Below are positions 6,969-15,748 of a stretch of DNA of 34,199 nt, piece by piece (position 1 is the stretch's first letter; the number at the start of each line of letters is the position of its first letter). The notes below the pieces were generated by a model, which was not told where the DNA came from, searched no databases, and was given only the letters and a program-made list of their open reading frames with translations. The DNA is from Bacteroidota bacterium (lineage in GTDB: Bacteria; Bacteroidota; Bacteroidia; Chitinophagales; Chitinophagaceae), in the NCBI GenBank assembly GCA_018267675.1, contig JAFDYA010000084.1:1-34199 (forward strand), in the 5' to 3' direction. Made by a program: the position numbers and the translations under genes.

Positions 6969-8258
6969 TTATTCCGGTAAGGCCTGCAACAGGAGCTCCA
7001 TTTTACTCCCTCTTGATCCTTTTATCAAGATTGAAGCATTTTTCGGTGCAGCTGTTTTAATATAGTGGCTGGCTTCCTCCGAGTTGGCAAACCATAGGTA
7101 GCTACCGTGTACCTTTTCAAATTCAGGACCTACAAACAGGACAAGTTCCCAAGGATATTGCCCCACAAGGTTCACGATGTTGGCATGATCTTCCTCGGTG
7201 TCAACTCCTAATTCCTTCATAGCGCCTAGCCACAGTATTTTGTGTGGTAAAGGTGCGGCAGCAAAAGATTCAATAGCCAACTTCATGCTCGATGGGTTGG
7301 CATTATAGGCATCCAGAATGATTTGATTGCTCCCTTTTCGGATTGCTTGGGAGCGGCTATTGTCGGGATGATAAGATGAAATCCCCTCGGCTATCTTGTC
7401 AATGGAAATGCCGAAACTGAGTCCTACCGCTACAGCAGCCATTACATTGGGATAGTTATAGGCACCGACGAGGTTTGTATTAATTGGAACAACTCGCCCA
7501 TCATGCTCAATATTTACCTTAAGGAAAATTCCATCCATCTCGGCTTTGCCATTGATATCCGCTTCTTCCGGCCCATAGGTGATTTGCTCTTCAATACCAA
7601 TAGCCATTTCCTTTAAGTAGGGCAATTCAATATTTCTGAATATGCAGCCGGAGTTGGCGCGCAAATAGTCAAATAACTCTCCTTTACCTTTCCGGACACC
7701 GGCTTCACTCCCAAATCCTTCAATATGTGCTTTGCCGCAGTTGGTGATCAGGCCATGGCTCGGTTCCGCTATTGCACAATAGGATGCAATCTCTCCGAGG
7801 TGGTTGGCGCCCATCTCTATTACGGCAAATTGGACATCGTTTTTAATAGACAGGATCGTGAGTGGCACTCCGATATGATTGTTCAAATTGCCACTGGTGG
7901 CATAGGTTTGAAAGTGTTTTTTGAGTACCGAAACGACGAGCTCTTTTGTAGTGGTTTTACCATTGGAGCCGGTGATGGCCAAAAAAGGAATGGGGTACTG
8001 CCTGCGATGGTGCCGAGCCAATTCTTGCAGGGTTTGCAATACATTCGACACGAGTAGGCACCGATCATTTTTCACCCACTCAGCTTCATCCACAATAGCA
8101 AAAGCAGCACCAAGGGATAAAGCTTGTTCTGCAAACTCATTGCCATTGAAGCTTGGCCCTTTTAGGGCAAAATAGATATCCCCCTTTTGTAATTTTCGGG
8201 TATCTGTTTGGATATGAGGGTTTTCCAGGAATACTTCGTATAGCTCCGTAAAAGTCAA
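6969..8258 (-). CDS. murF: UDP-N-acetylmuramoyl-tripeptide--D-alanyl-D-alanine ligase
   Basis: MurF adds D-Ala-D-Ala to the cytoplasmic peptidoglycan precursor at the cost of ATP. The 429-residue protein has the N-terminal substrate domain (QTDTRKLQKGDIYFALKG), the P-loop GSNGKTTTKE at about 97-106, NLNNHIGVPL at about 124-133, EMGANHLGEI, and the Mur C-terminal domain with DAYNANPSSM. The reading frame has no ATG before conserved sequence; the first start available after the upstream TAG is TTG (complement of 8256-8258), which fits the family N-terminus. It is divergent from mreB and convergent with zapA. Confidence 0.95.
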   Translation of the reverse strand: MTFTELYEVFLENPHIQTDTRKLQKGDIYFALKGPSFNGNEFAEQALSLGAAFAIVDEAEWVKNDRCLLVSNVLQTLQELARHHRRQYPIPFLAITGSNGKTTTKELVVSVLKKHFQTYATSGNLNNHIGVPLTILSIKNDVQFAVIEMGANHLGEIASYCAIAEPSHGLITNCGKAHIEGFGSEAGVRKGKGELFDYLRANSGCIFRNIELPYLKEMAIGIEEQITYGPEEADINGKAEMDGIFLKVNIEHDGRVVPINTNLVGAYNYPNVMAAVAVGLSFGISIDKIAEGISSYHPDNSRSQAIRKGSNQIILDAYNANPSSMKLAIESFAAAPLPHKILWLGAMKELGVDTEEDHANIVNLVGQYPWELVLFVGPEFEKVHGSYLWFANSEEASHYIKTAAPKNASILIKGSRGSKMELLLQALPE

Positions 8259-8363
8259 GTGGGAATATTTTAGAGCCTAAAATTAGGAAGCAATGAAGAA
8301 TCTGGGTAAATGAGTGCCGATGAAAATACTTGAGGGGTAGAAATGCTAAAACCTACCGACTTC

Positions 8364-8397
8364 TTTGCCTCAATCCGCCTTATTTTACGCACCTTTG
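8364..8397 (+). promoter_or_regulatory. Predicted promoter of the mreBCD operon
   Basis: TTTG at 8364-8367 and CACCTTTG at 8390-8397 are 22 bases apart. The -7 box differs from TAnnTTTG only at its first base. The mreB ATG lies 38 bases downstream. Confidence 0.45.
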
Positions 8398-8434
8398 CGA
8401 AACTTTAAAAAAATTCAGACTTCTCAATAATAAT

Positions 8435-9457
8435 ATGGGCTTGTTTAACTTCCTGACACAGGAAATAGCGATGGACCTTGGCACGGCCAATACCCTAATC
8501 ATACATAATGATCAAGTAGTAGTAGATGAGCCGAGTATCGTTGCCATTGATCGCACGACAAATAAAATCGTAGCTGTAGGTAAAAAAGCTATGATGATGC
8601 ATGAAAAGACGCACGAAAATCTTAAGACCATTCGTCCTTTGAAAGACGGTGTGATCGCGGACTTTAATGCTGCGGAAGGGATGATTCGGGAGATGATCAA
8701 ATTGGTGTTGCCTAAGAAGCCACTTTTCCCACCTTCCTGGAAGATGGTGATTTGTATTCCTTCATCAATCACCGAGGTGGAGAAACGTGCCGTACGCGAT
8801 AGTGGTAATGCCTCAGGTGCTCGTGAAGTATTTATGATCCATGAACCCATGGCTGCCGCCTTGGGTATTGGGATTGATGTGGAAGAACCGACCGGAAATA
8901 TGATTATTGATATTGGTGGTGGTACTACCGGTATTTCTGTAATTGCTCTTGCCGGTATCGTCTGTGATCAAAGTATCCGGATTGCCGGTGATGAATTTAC
9001 TTCGGACATTATGGAAGCCATGCGCCGCTACCATAGCCTCATGATTGGTGAGCGTACGGCGGAGCAAATCAAAATTCACGTAGGTTCGGCCTTGAAGGAA
9101 TTGGATAATCCACCAGATGATATTGCTGTCAATGGCCGGGACCTAGTGACCGGTATCCCAAAACAAATTATGGTGAGTTATCAGGAAGTAGCCGAGGCAT
9201 TGGATAAGTCTATTTTCAAAGTTGAAGAAGCTATCCTGAAGGCATTGGAAACTACGCCTCCTGAGCTTGCTGCTGATATTTATCGGCGCGGACTTTACCT
9301 TACCGGAGGTGGAGCATTGTTGCGGGGCTTGGATAAGCGGATTTCCAGCAAGATTAAGCTGCCCGTGCAGGTCGCTGATGATCCACTGCGTGCAGTGGTA
9401 CGGGGTACAGGGATGGCGTTGAAGAATATTTCTAGAATGCCATTCCTTATGAAATAA
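8435..9457 (+). CDS. mreB: Rod shape-determining protein MreB
   Basis: MreB is the bacterial actin homologue that guides lateral wall synthesis. I start at MGLFNFLTQEIAMDLGTANT (340 residues, near the usual 335-347); the frame opens earlier but those 35 residues have no family likeness. The actin-fold nucleotide motifs are clear: phosphate 1 DLGTANTLI, phosphate 2 IDIGGGTTGISVIAL, and adenosine motif LTGGGALLRGLDKRI near residue 290. It leads mreC and mreD on the same strand. Confidence 0.97.
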   Translation: MGLFNFLTQEIAMDLGTANTLIIHNDQVVVDEPSIVAIDRTTNKIVAVGKKAMMMHEKTHENLKTIRPLKDGVIADFNAAEGMIREMIKLVLPKKPLFPPSWKMVICIPSSITEVEKRAVRDSGNASGAREVFMIHEPMAAALGIGIDVEEPTGNMIIDIGGGTTGISVIALAGIVCDQSIRIAGDEFTSDIMEAMRRYHSLMIGERTAEQIKIHVGSALKELDNPPDDIAVNGRDLVTGIPKQIMVSYQEVAEALDKSIFKVEEAILKALETTPPELAADIYRRGLYLTGGGALLRGLDKRISSKIKLPVQVADDPLRAVVRGTGMALKNISRMPFLMK

Positions 9458-9533
9458 TCATTGAGAAGAGATACTTAAATAGTTGCCCGAGGCATCCTTT
9501 GACTCGTTCAACTACAAATATGAGAAGGGATAG

Positions 9534-10427
9534 GTGCGCAATTTTATTCGTTTCATCAGTCAGTTTGCTAACCTCATCTTTTTTGTGGTTTTGGAAGTAC
9601 TGTGCGCTATTTTAATCAGCCGTACTCGCACTATCCAGGGAAACGATCTGGTCAATTCTTCGAATGCGGTTAGTGGCTTTTTCTACAAAAGACAAAACGC
9701 AATTGTCCATTATTTTGGTCTCGGGCGGATGAATGATAGCTTGCTTGCAGAAAATAGAAAGCTGCATGAAGCCTTGGCCAACCTTCAATTTGCTACCGCC
9801 AATTTTTCGGACAGTATAACGCGTTTGCCAAAGGGCCTTCCGGACTCTGCCCATCGGGTGACTTATGCTCGGTATATTTTTAGGACAGCCAAGGTGATCA
9901 ATAATTCTGTGGCACAACAAGACAACTATATTACCCTGAACCGAGGCGCGGATGAAGGTATCCGAAAAGGGATGGCGGTGATTTCTTCCTCCGGTGCAGT
10001 TGGAAAGGTAGTCCATGTGTCGCCCCATTTTTCAACCGTATTGTCCCTGCTTTCTTCGCTCCAAGAAGTGAGTGTCCATCTTAAGGATGGTACGGTTGGG
10101 ATATCTAAATGGCAGATTGAAGGCACTCGACCAAGCCCTGATGTACTTTACATGACCGATGTCCCGGCACAAATCCCGATGCGGATCGGAGATTCCGTGT
10201 GGACGACCACTTATTCCTTCTTCCCTCCCGAAGTGCTTGTTGGTATCATTCAGAAAGTATTTATTGTGAAAAAGACAGGGAAGCGCTTACTCTACCTAAA
10301 GCCCGCAAATAATTTCCGGAATATGCAGTATGTCTATGTAGTAGAGAATACCTACAGCGAAGAACAAAAGCAATTGGAAAGTGAAAATAAGTTGGAGCAG
10401 AACAAACCAAAAAAGAGAACGAAGTAA
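9534..10427 (+). CDS. mreC: Rod shape-determining protein MreC
   Basis: The 297-residue protein has an N-terminal membrane anchor (about residues 9-29), a short coiled coil (about 65-90) and the periplasmic beta domain with NRGADEGIRKGMAVISSSGAVGKV, the usual MreC signature. MreC links the MreB filament to the wall synthases in the periplasm. The start is a GTG: a TAG stop lies directly before it in frame and the translated N-terminus fits the family. A purine-rich GAGAAGGGA precedes it, which may help initiation at this weak codon. It is 76 bases after mreB and 3 bases before mreD. Confidence 0.93.
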   Translation: MRNFIRFISQFANLIFFVVLEVLCAILISRTRTIQGNDLVNSSNAVSGFFYKRQNAIVHYFGLGRMNDSLLAENRKLHEALANLQFATANFSDSITRLPKGLPDSAHRVTYARYIFRTAKVINNSVAQQDNYITLNRGADEGIRKGMAVISSSGAVGKVVHVSPHFSTVLSLLSSLQEVSVHLKDGTVGISKWQIEGTRPSPDVLYMTDVPAQIPMRIGDSVWTTTYSFFPPEVLVGIIQKVFIVKKTGKRLLYLKPANNFRNMQYVYVVENTYSEEQKQLESENKLEQNKPKKRTK

Positions 10428-10430
10428 ATC

Positions 10431-10973
10431 ATGAGTATTCCGGTAAGAAATATCATTCGTTTCTTCTTGTTGCTAGCGGTTCAAGTCTTGCTCAACAAGA
10501 TATCGCTGAGGTGGTGGTCGGAACCAATGGGGTTTCCTGTCTTCGTGCCGTATATCTACCCACTCTTCATCCTGCTATTGCCTTTTGAGACTCCGGTTTG
10601 GCTCCTGCTGGTACTCGGATTTGTGACCGGCATTAGTGTCGATGCCTTAATGAACACAGGCGGTATGCATGCAGCAGCTACCGTACTGTTGGCTTATCTT
10701 AGAACCAATACACTGAATGCACTGCTCCCACGCCCATTGAATGAATATCCTAACCTAGCACCAGGTGTGAAAACACTTGGTTGGATCCCATTCCTCACTT
10801 ATGCCGGCTTCTTGATTCTGGTGCATCATCTTGTCTATTTCAGTATCGAATTTTGGAGCTTCTACAATATCGGTTTACTAAGTTTAAAAATCATTGCGTC
10901 AGCTACGACAACACTACTCTTAGTGATCGCATATCTCCTGCTATTTACGAGGCAAGTGGCATCAAGGGCTTAA
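10431..10973 (+). CDS. mreD: Rod shape-determining protein MreD
   Basis: The 180-residue protein is almost wholly hydrophobic, with about five to six membrane helices, and follows mreC by 3 bases, as MreD does. The region GFVTGISVDALMNTGGMHAAATVLLAYLR cut at about residues 60-90 contains the typical G-x-x-x-D-x-x-xxxGxHAxA pattern of MreD proteins. In many Bacteroidota the next genes are mrdA (PBP2) and rodA; here a 173-base gap and mazG follow, so those partners must lie elsewhere. Confidence 0.88.
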   Translation: MSIPVRNIIRFFLLLAVQVLLNKISLRWWSEPMGFPVFVPYIYPLFILLLPFETPVWLLLVLGFVTGISVDALMNTGGMHAAATVLLAYLRTNTLNALLPRPLNEYPNLAPGVKTLGWIPFLTYAGFLILVHHLVYFSIEFWSFYNIGLLSLKIIASATTTLLLVIAYLLLFTRQVASRA

Positions 10974-11146
10974 GCGGGCATACACGGTAAAACTAGTTGA
11001 AGTAGGAAAGCTGTCGGTTGTCTAATCCCGGATGTGCTCTAGGTTGGATATCATAATTGAGCCTCGATAATTTTTTGTAGGAGAATTTCTCAGAATTCTT
11101 GATGCAGTTTTTTCCCTGACTGCACAATAGCGGCTACTTTTACTTC

Positions 11147-11917
11147 ATGGGCTATCACAATAATATCCAGCGTTTGCAGGATATCATGCAGACGTTACGA
11201 AAGGAATGTCCTTGGGATAAAAAGCAAACAATAGAGTCACTTCGGCAACTCACTATTGAAGAGACTTACGAGCTGGCAGATGCTATCAACAAGCAGGACT
11301 GGTCGGGATTGAAAGAAGAAACCGGGGACATACTTCTTCATTTGGTGTTTTATAGTCTGCTCGCCGAAGAGCAGGGCCACTATTCCTTTGAGGATGTTAT
11401 TCAGGCTATTTGTAACAAACTCGTTGCAAGGCACCCTCATATTTATGCCGATACTAAGGTGCAGAACGATGAGGATGTGAAACGAAACTGGGAACAATTG
11501 AAATTGAAGGAAGGGAAGAAAAGCATTCTGGGGGGTGTCCCACAATCGCTTCCTGCGGTAGTGAAAGCCCTGCGACTTCAGGAGAAAACCAAAACCGTAG
11601 GTTTTGAATGGGAGCATCTTGACCAAGTAAAGGATAAGGTGGATGAAGAGATGGCAGAGTTGTATGAAGCCGTAGCAGAAGGTAGCCAACAGGATATTGA
11701 AGAGGAAATGGGCGATGTATTTTTTGCACTTATTAATTATGCACGTTTTGCAGGGGTAGATCCGGAAGCAGCATTGGAAAAGACGAATCAGAAGTTTATC
11801 CGCCGATTTCAACAAATAGAAGCTCAGGCTCAGGCTCAGGGGAAGAGTTTGCTTGGTATGAGTTTACAAGAAATGGATGAAATGTGGAATGCCGCTAAGC
11901 AATCCGAAAGAAAATGA
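11147..11917 (+). CDS. mazG: Nucleoside triphosphate pyrophosphohydrolase MazG
   Basis: MazG hydrolyses NTPs and dNTPs to the monophosphate and pyrophosphate, cleaning the nucleotide pool. The 256-residue length and two tandem all-alpha domains match the full-size enzyme. Domain 1 has CPWDKKQTIESL and the metal motif EExxE (38-42) with EExxD (57-61). Domain 2 (from about 135) has DEEMAELYEA and EEEMGDVFFALINYAR. A possible -7 box, TACTTTTA at 11135-11142, lies just before the ATG, preceded by a T-run at the -33 distance. The last four bases (ATGA) overlap the start of the histidine kinase, so the two are translationally coupled. Confidence 0.95.
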   Translation: MGYHNNIQRLQDIMQTLRKECPWDKKQTIESLRQLTIEETYELADAINKQDWSGLKEETGDILLHLVFYSLLAEEQGHYSFEDVIQAICNKLVARHPHIYADTKVQNDEDVKRNWEQLKLKEGKKSILGGVPQSLPAVVKALRLQEKTKTVGFEWEHLDQVKDKVDEEMAELYEAVAEGSQQDIEEEMGDVFFALINYARFAGVDPEAALEKTNQKFIRRFQQIEAQAQAQGKSLLGMSLQEMDEMWNAAKQSERK

Positions 11918-14900
11918 GTAGAAAGAAATGGCTAGTACATATTTTGCCCGCAATCGCTTTGCTGCTGTGGGTCTTGGCCATCTTCGGACAGAAGATGGAA
12001 GACCGCCGCTTGTCGGCAAAAGAGCTTGCTCAGCTCGTTTCCCAAAGATTAGTTCAACAACAAAAAGAGTTTCAGGAAATCCTACAGCAACCGCAAAAAT
12101 TGCAGGCATGGCTGGATGTGCGTCAGCCCGGAACAGATTTTTTGTCGGACCGAAAATTCTACCTGTACGCTTACCAGAAGGATAGCTTAATTGCTTGGAG
12201 CAATAATAGCATTTTGCCACAGTTGGATACTCAAAGTAATGCCCATCTTGTGGTGCTGTCCAATGGGGTTTATATACAGGAGAGCACCAAAGTGCTACAA
12301 TTGCCCTCCGAAGTCGCGTTAAGCGTGCTATACCCAATTGCATTTCGCTATTCCCTTTCAAATGATTATTTCAAAGATCGATTTCTTGCTTCAGACAGGA
12401 TTCCTCCGGACACTAGAATCATTCCGAATGATTCCTTAGGTGCTGCGCCAATTAAAGATGCAGACGATAGGGTAGTGGGCTATATTCCCAATCAAGAAGC
12501 TGCTGATGTAATCATATTACACTATGATTGGAGTAATTGGGTTTGGGCTTTAGCCCTTGGATTCCTTTGTCTTTGGATCCACCAAATGGCAAGACGTCTA
12601 GCTGGAGGAAAGAAGGGCTTGTTGGGTCTTGGCCTGCTTGTAGGCTTCATTGTTGTTGTTCGGGGCTTGATGTACCAACGGGGGTTGCCGGTCCATTTAG
12701 GCGATACTGATTTGTTTTCCCCAAGACTATTTGCAACAAGTTCCTGGCTGCCTTCACTCGGGGATTTATTAATCAATGCAATCGCCGTTTTGTGGCTTGG
12801 CTTTTTTATTATCCGCTATCTCGATTGGGAGCAGCTCGGAAAACTGCAATCCAAATGGATCAAGACGGCAATTGTAATTGTAGGAGCAGCACTGTTGGCA
12901 TGGGCGGGCATCTATTATGTATCCTTATTGTCTAGCCTGATTCTCAATTCAATTATTCCATACGATATACGGCACCTTTCATCCGTGGATTTGTCCACAA
13001 TCACGGGTTTGTTTTTGGCTACAATGGTCACTGCGGCTATTCTGACCATTACCAATATTTTTCGGAAATTGGCGTTTGCGGTTAATGGTACTAGGGTGTG
13101 GCGGCTTGTTTCGGCCATTTCCGGAATGTGTGTCGGTTGGCTTCTCCTTAGGCCTTCCGAAAATATGCTACTAGGGATTGTAGTCTTAGTTTGGTTGTTG
13201 TTTTTTGCCCTTGGGCAGGGGCTATTGCCTAAGTTGAAGACTTCAGGGATATTCCGGCCTAAAAACGTGCTTTGGAGCACGGGGCATTGCTTGATACTTT
13301 GCCTACTCTTATTTCAATTCGTGCAGCAGCGGGAGGAAGTAGCCAAGCGGTCGTTTGCGGAGCATATCGCTACTCGGCAGGATGAAGTGTTGGAGTATTA
13401 TTTTAGTCAGATTGAAGGACGGCTGGCTAATGATACCGGAATTATTAATTTTCTGAAACAACCTACAGAACTTGCCAAAGCCCAAACTGAAGAGCGCTTA
13501 GCGAGTACCTTCTTCAACAGAGATTTTTCGGGCTATGATATCAAGCTTTCCTTCTTTGATTCACTAGGGCACGCCTTGCTCAATCCGGATACGACATCAT
13601 ACCCAGTCCGTATGTTGGCAATTGAGGAAGGGGTGCCGACCAGCCAGTCAACAGCACTTTACTTTTTTGAATCCGCGTCGGATGATAATATTTACAAAGG
13701 GGCTGTTTCAGTAAGGAACAAAGATGGTCGTCAACTTGGGTGTATTATTTTGGACTTTGAGCAGAAAAAGATTGTATCCGAAACTGTCTTGCCGGAGCTA
13801 TTTCAACCAAGATTCATCAATCGCCAGGTGAAAAACGCCGATTATTCCTATGCGTTTTACGTAAACAATAAATTGGTTGCCCAATCCAATAATTTCCCCT
13901 TTCCATTTCAGATACCCCTAGATACCTCGGATATAGAGTTTCGTACAAGAGAAACGAAACGCGCTACCACCTTGATCTACCGACCAGATAGCCATAGGAC
14001 GGTATTAGTATGGCAAACAAAGCAAGGGTATGCCTTTTTCCTGACGCTGTTTTCCTATTTGCTATTAATACGTTTCCTGCTTATCGGCCTATTAAGATTG
14101 TACTATTTTCTGAGTCGGGGCAATGCCTGGCGCATTTATCAGTATGGCGCACAGCAGATGACTTTAAGAAAACGGGTTCAATTGAGTGTGTTAGGAATTG
14201 TTTTGTTTTCGTTCTTAATTATTGGCTTTATCACCGTTTTGTTTTTAAGAAATCAGTATCAGAATAAGACCAATGATCAGCGCCGGACAATGATGCAGGC
14301 AGTGTCCACTAGCTTGCACGAATACTTTAATGATGAAAGCAGACCGAATGAATTTGTTCAACTCTCGGACCTGGCTCAACGGCAACGCTTCAGTTATTAT
14401 ATAAATGCTTTAGCGGCACATCAAAAAGTGGACATCAACCTCTATGCCCCTACAGGCGCGCTTGTTTTTTCATCACAACCTACCATCTATAGCCAAGGAA
14501 TCATTGTGCCGAGAATTGCCTGGACTGCCTATCGCGGCCTTCAAGCCAGTGGAAAGTGGTATTGGGTACAAGAAGAACAGATCGGGCAACTAAAGTTCAT
14601 GTCCTGTTACACGTCCATCTGGGCAAAAGGAGGGAAACTGGCGGGTTTCATCAATATTCCACTCTTTAACTCGGAGCGAGAGTTGGATGAACAAATATCC
14701 AGCTTGATCGTTTCACTCGTCAATATCTATGTACTCATTTTCTTACTGTCTAGCCTTGTTGTTGTTCTTATTTCCCGATGGATCACCCGAGCTTTTGATG
14801 TGATCATTGATCAGTTTGGTAGCGTATCATTACATGGGAATGAAATGCTGGATTGGCCTTATGATGATGAAGTGGGAGTGCTTGTGCGCGAGTACAACAA

Positions 14901-15630
14901 GATGGTGAAAAAGGTAGAAGCAAATGCAGCACTACTGGCTAGGAGTGAGCGGGAAGGAGCTTGGAAGGAAATGGCCAAGCAAGTAGCGCACGAAATCAAG
15001 AATCCTTTAACGCCAATGAGCCTAAATATTCAGTACCTGCAAAATGCATTGAATAGTGGGCGGGCTGATACAAAAGAATTGGTACTACGTGTCTGTGATA
15101 GCCTTCTGGAGCAAATCAATAACTTGTCCGTCATCGCCTCAGAGTTTTCGCAGTTTGCACGAATTAGTACCACTCCGGAAAAAATTGCACTGAGCGAAGT
15201 GCTCCCAAAGATTACTAACCTCTATAACACCTCCGCCTATTTGCAGATTCAATACCAACCGGATACCATTCCCCGCTACGTTTGGGCGGATCGTAGTCAG
15301 TTGGTGCGCATTCTCACCAATTTGATGCAGAATGCCAAGCAGGCAATTCCGGAAGATCGGGTGGGTTTGATCAAAGTGAGGGTCGTTAGTGATGAACATT
15401 TTTTGCGCATCAGTATCGAGGATAATGGTCAGGGTATTTCAGCAGAAGCACAAGCTAAATTATTCACCCCCTATTTTACTACAAAAAGTTCCGGTACCGG
15501 ACTCGGACTAGCGATGTCTAAACAAATGATGGAACAATGGGGTGGCACCATCTCCTATACAACAGTTCCGGGACAAGGCACTTGTTTTACGCTGGAATTT
15601 CCTGTCTGCCCTAAACTCAGTGCGTCATAG
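11914..15630 (+). CDS. Large membrane sensor histidine kinase (NtrY-like transmitter)
   Basis: This 1238-residue protein joins a long membrane sensor to a standard transmitter. TM1 is near 8-26, then an extracytoplasmic loop (about 27-207), a multi-helix membrane block (about 208-470), a second loop (about 475-703), helices near 704-732 and 756-779, a third loop (780-930), and a last helix at about 931-955. A HAMP-like segment with PYDDEVGVLVREYNKMV leads to the H-box with His1026 (QVAHEIKNPLTPM), N-box Asn1140, G1 D1170-NGQG and G2 GTGLGLAM near 1194-1201. The SEREGAWKEMAKQVAHEIKN-type start is typical of NtrY-like kinases. No response regulator is adjacent. The signal is unknown. Confidence 0.9.
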   Translation: MSRKKWLVHILPAIALLLWVLAIFGQKMEDRRLSAKELAQLVSQRLVQQQKEFQEILQQPQKLQAWLDVRQPGTDFLSDRKFYLYAYQKDSLIAWSNNSILPQLDTQSNAHLVVLSNGVYIQESTKVLQLPSEVALSVLYPIAFRYSLSNDYFKDRFLASDRIPPDTRIIPNDSLGAAPIKDADDRVVGYIPNQEAADVIILHYDWSNWVWALALGFLCLWIHQMARRLAGGKKGLLGLGLLVGFIVVVRGLMYQRGLPVHLGDTDLFSPRLFATSSWLPSLGDLLINAIAVLWLGFFIIRYLDWEQLGKLQSKWIKTAIVIVGAALLAWAGIYYVSLLSSLILNSIIPYDIRHLSSVDLSTITGLFLATMVTAAILTITNIFRKLAFAVNGTRVWRLVSAISGMCVGWLLLRPSENMLLGIVVLVWLLFFALGQGLLPKLKTSGIFRPKNVLWSTGHCLILCLLLFQFVQQREEVAKRSFAEHIATRQDEVLEYYFSQIEGRLANDTGIINFLKQPTELAKAQTEERLASTFFNRDFSGYDIKLSFFDSLGHALLNPDTTSYPVRMLAIEEGVPTSQSTALYFFESASDDNIYKGAVSVRNKDGRQLGCIILDFEQKKIVSETVLPELFQPRFINRQVKNADYSYAFYVNNKLVAQSNNFPFPFQIPLDTSDIEFRTRETKRATTLIYRPDSHRTVLVWQTKQGYAFFLTLFSYLLLIRFLLIGLLRLYYFLSRGNAWRIYQYGAQQMTLRKRVQLSVLGIVLFSFLIIGFITVLFLRNQYQNKTNDQRRTMMQAVSTSLHEYFNDESRPNEFVQLSDLAQRQRFSYYINALAAHQKVDINLYAPTGALVFSSQPTIYSQGIIVPRIAWTAYRGLQASGKWYWVQEEQIGQLKFMSCYTSIWAKGGKLAGFINIPLFNSERELDEQISSLIVSLVNIYVLIFLLSSLVVVLISRWITRAFDVIIDQFGSVSLHGNEMLDWPYDDEVGVLVREYNKMVKKVEANAALLARSEREGAWKEMAKQVAHEIKNPLTPMSLNIQYLQNALNSGRADTKELVLRVCDSLLEQINNLSVIASEFSQFARISTTPEKIALSEVLPKITNLYNTSAYLQIQYQPDTIPRYVWADRSQLVRILTNLMQNAKQAIPEDRVGLIKVRVVSDEHFLRISIEDNGQGISAEAQAKLFTPYFTTKSSGTGLGLAMSKQMMEQWGGTISYTTVPGQGTCFTLEFPVCPKLSAS

Positions 15631-15692
15631 TATCTCGTTGTGCTATTCTACTTTACCACCAACTAAGCAACTCAATAGGACGCTAGAAATCC

Positions 15693-15727
15693 AAAAAAAA
15701 TCCTCCGCACATCAATGTGCGGAGGAT
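15693..15727 (-). terminator. Intrinsic terminator of lpdA
   Basis: On the minus strand a stem made from ATCCTCCGCACA (15700-15711) and TGTGCGGAGGAT (15716-15727), with a TCAA/TTGA tetraloop, is followed by eight Ts (As at 15693-15700 on the plus strand). It lies 21 bases after the lpdA stop. The plus strand side has no T-run, so it serves lpdA only. Confidence 0.85.
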
Positions 15728-15748
15728 ACAATTATTCATCCTGAAATT

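Noticed and set aside
8330..8434. 35-residue N-terminal extension of MreB
   Set aside because: MreB proteins start with the short amphipathic MGLFNFL-type segment; the extension covers the likely promoter.
9520..9533. ATG at 9520 as start of mreC
   Set aside because: It is in another frame and gives a product unlike MreC; the GTG at 9534 directly after an in-frame TAG fits the family N-terminus.
11237..11815. 192-codon minus-strand frame within mazG
   Set aside because: Antisense shadow of an intact, well-recognised mazG; no start context or motif.
15700..15727. Bidirectional terminator for the histidine kinase and lpdA
   Set aside because: Only the minus strand has a T-run after the stem, so it can terminate lpdA but not the plus-strand kinase message.
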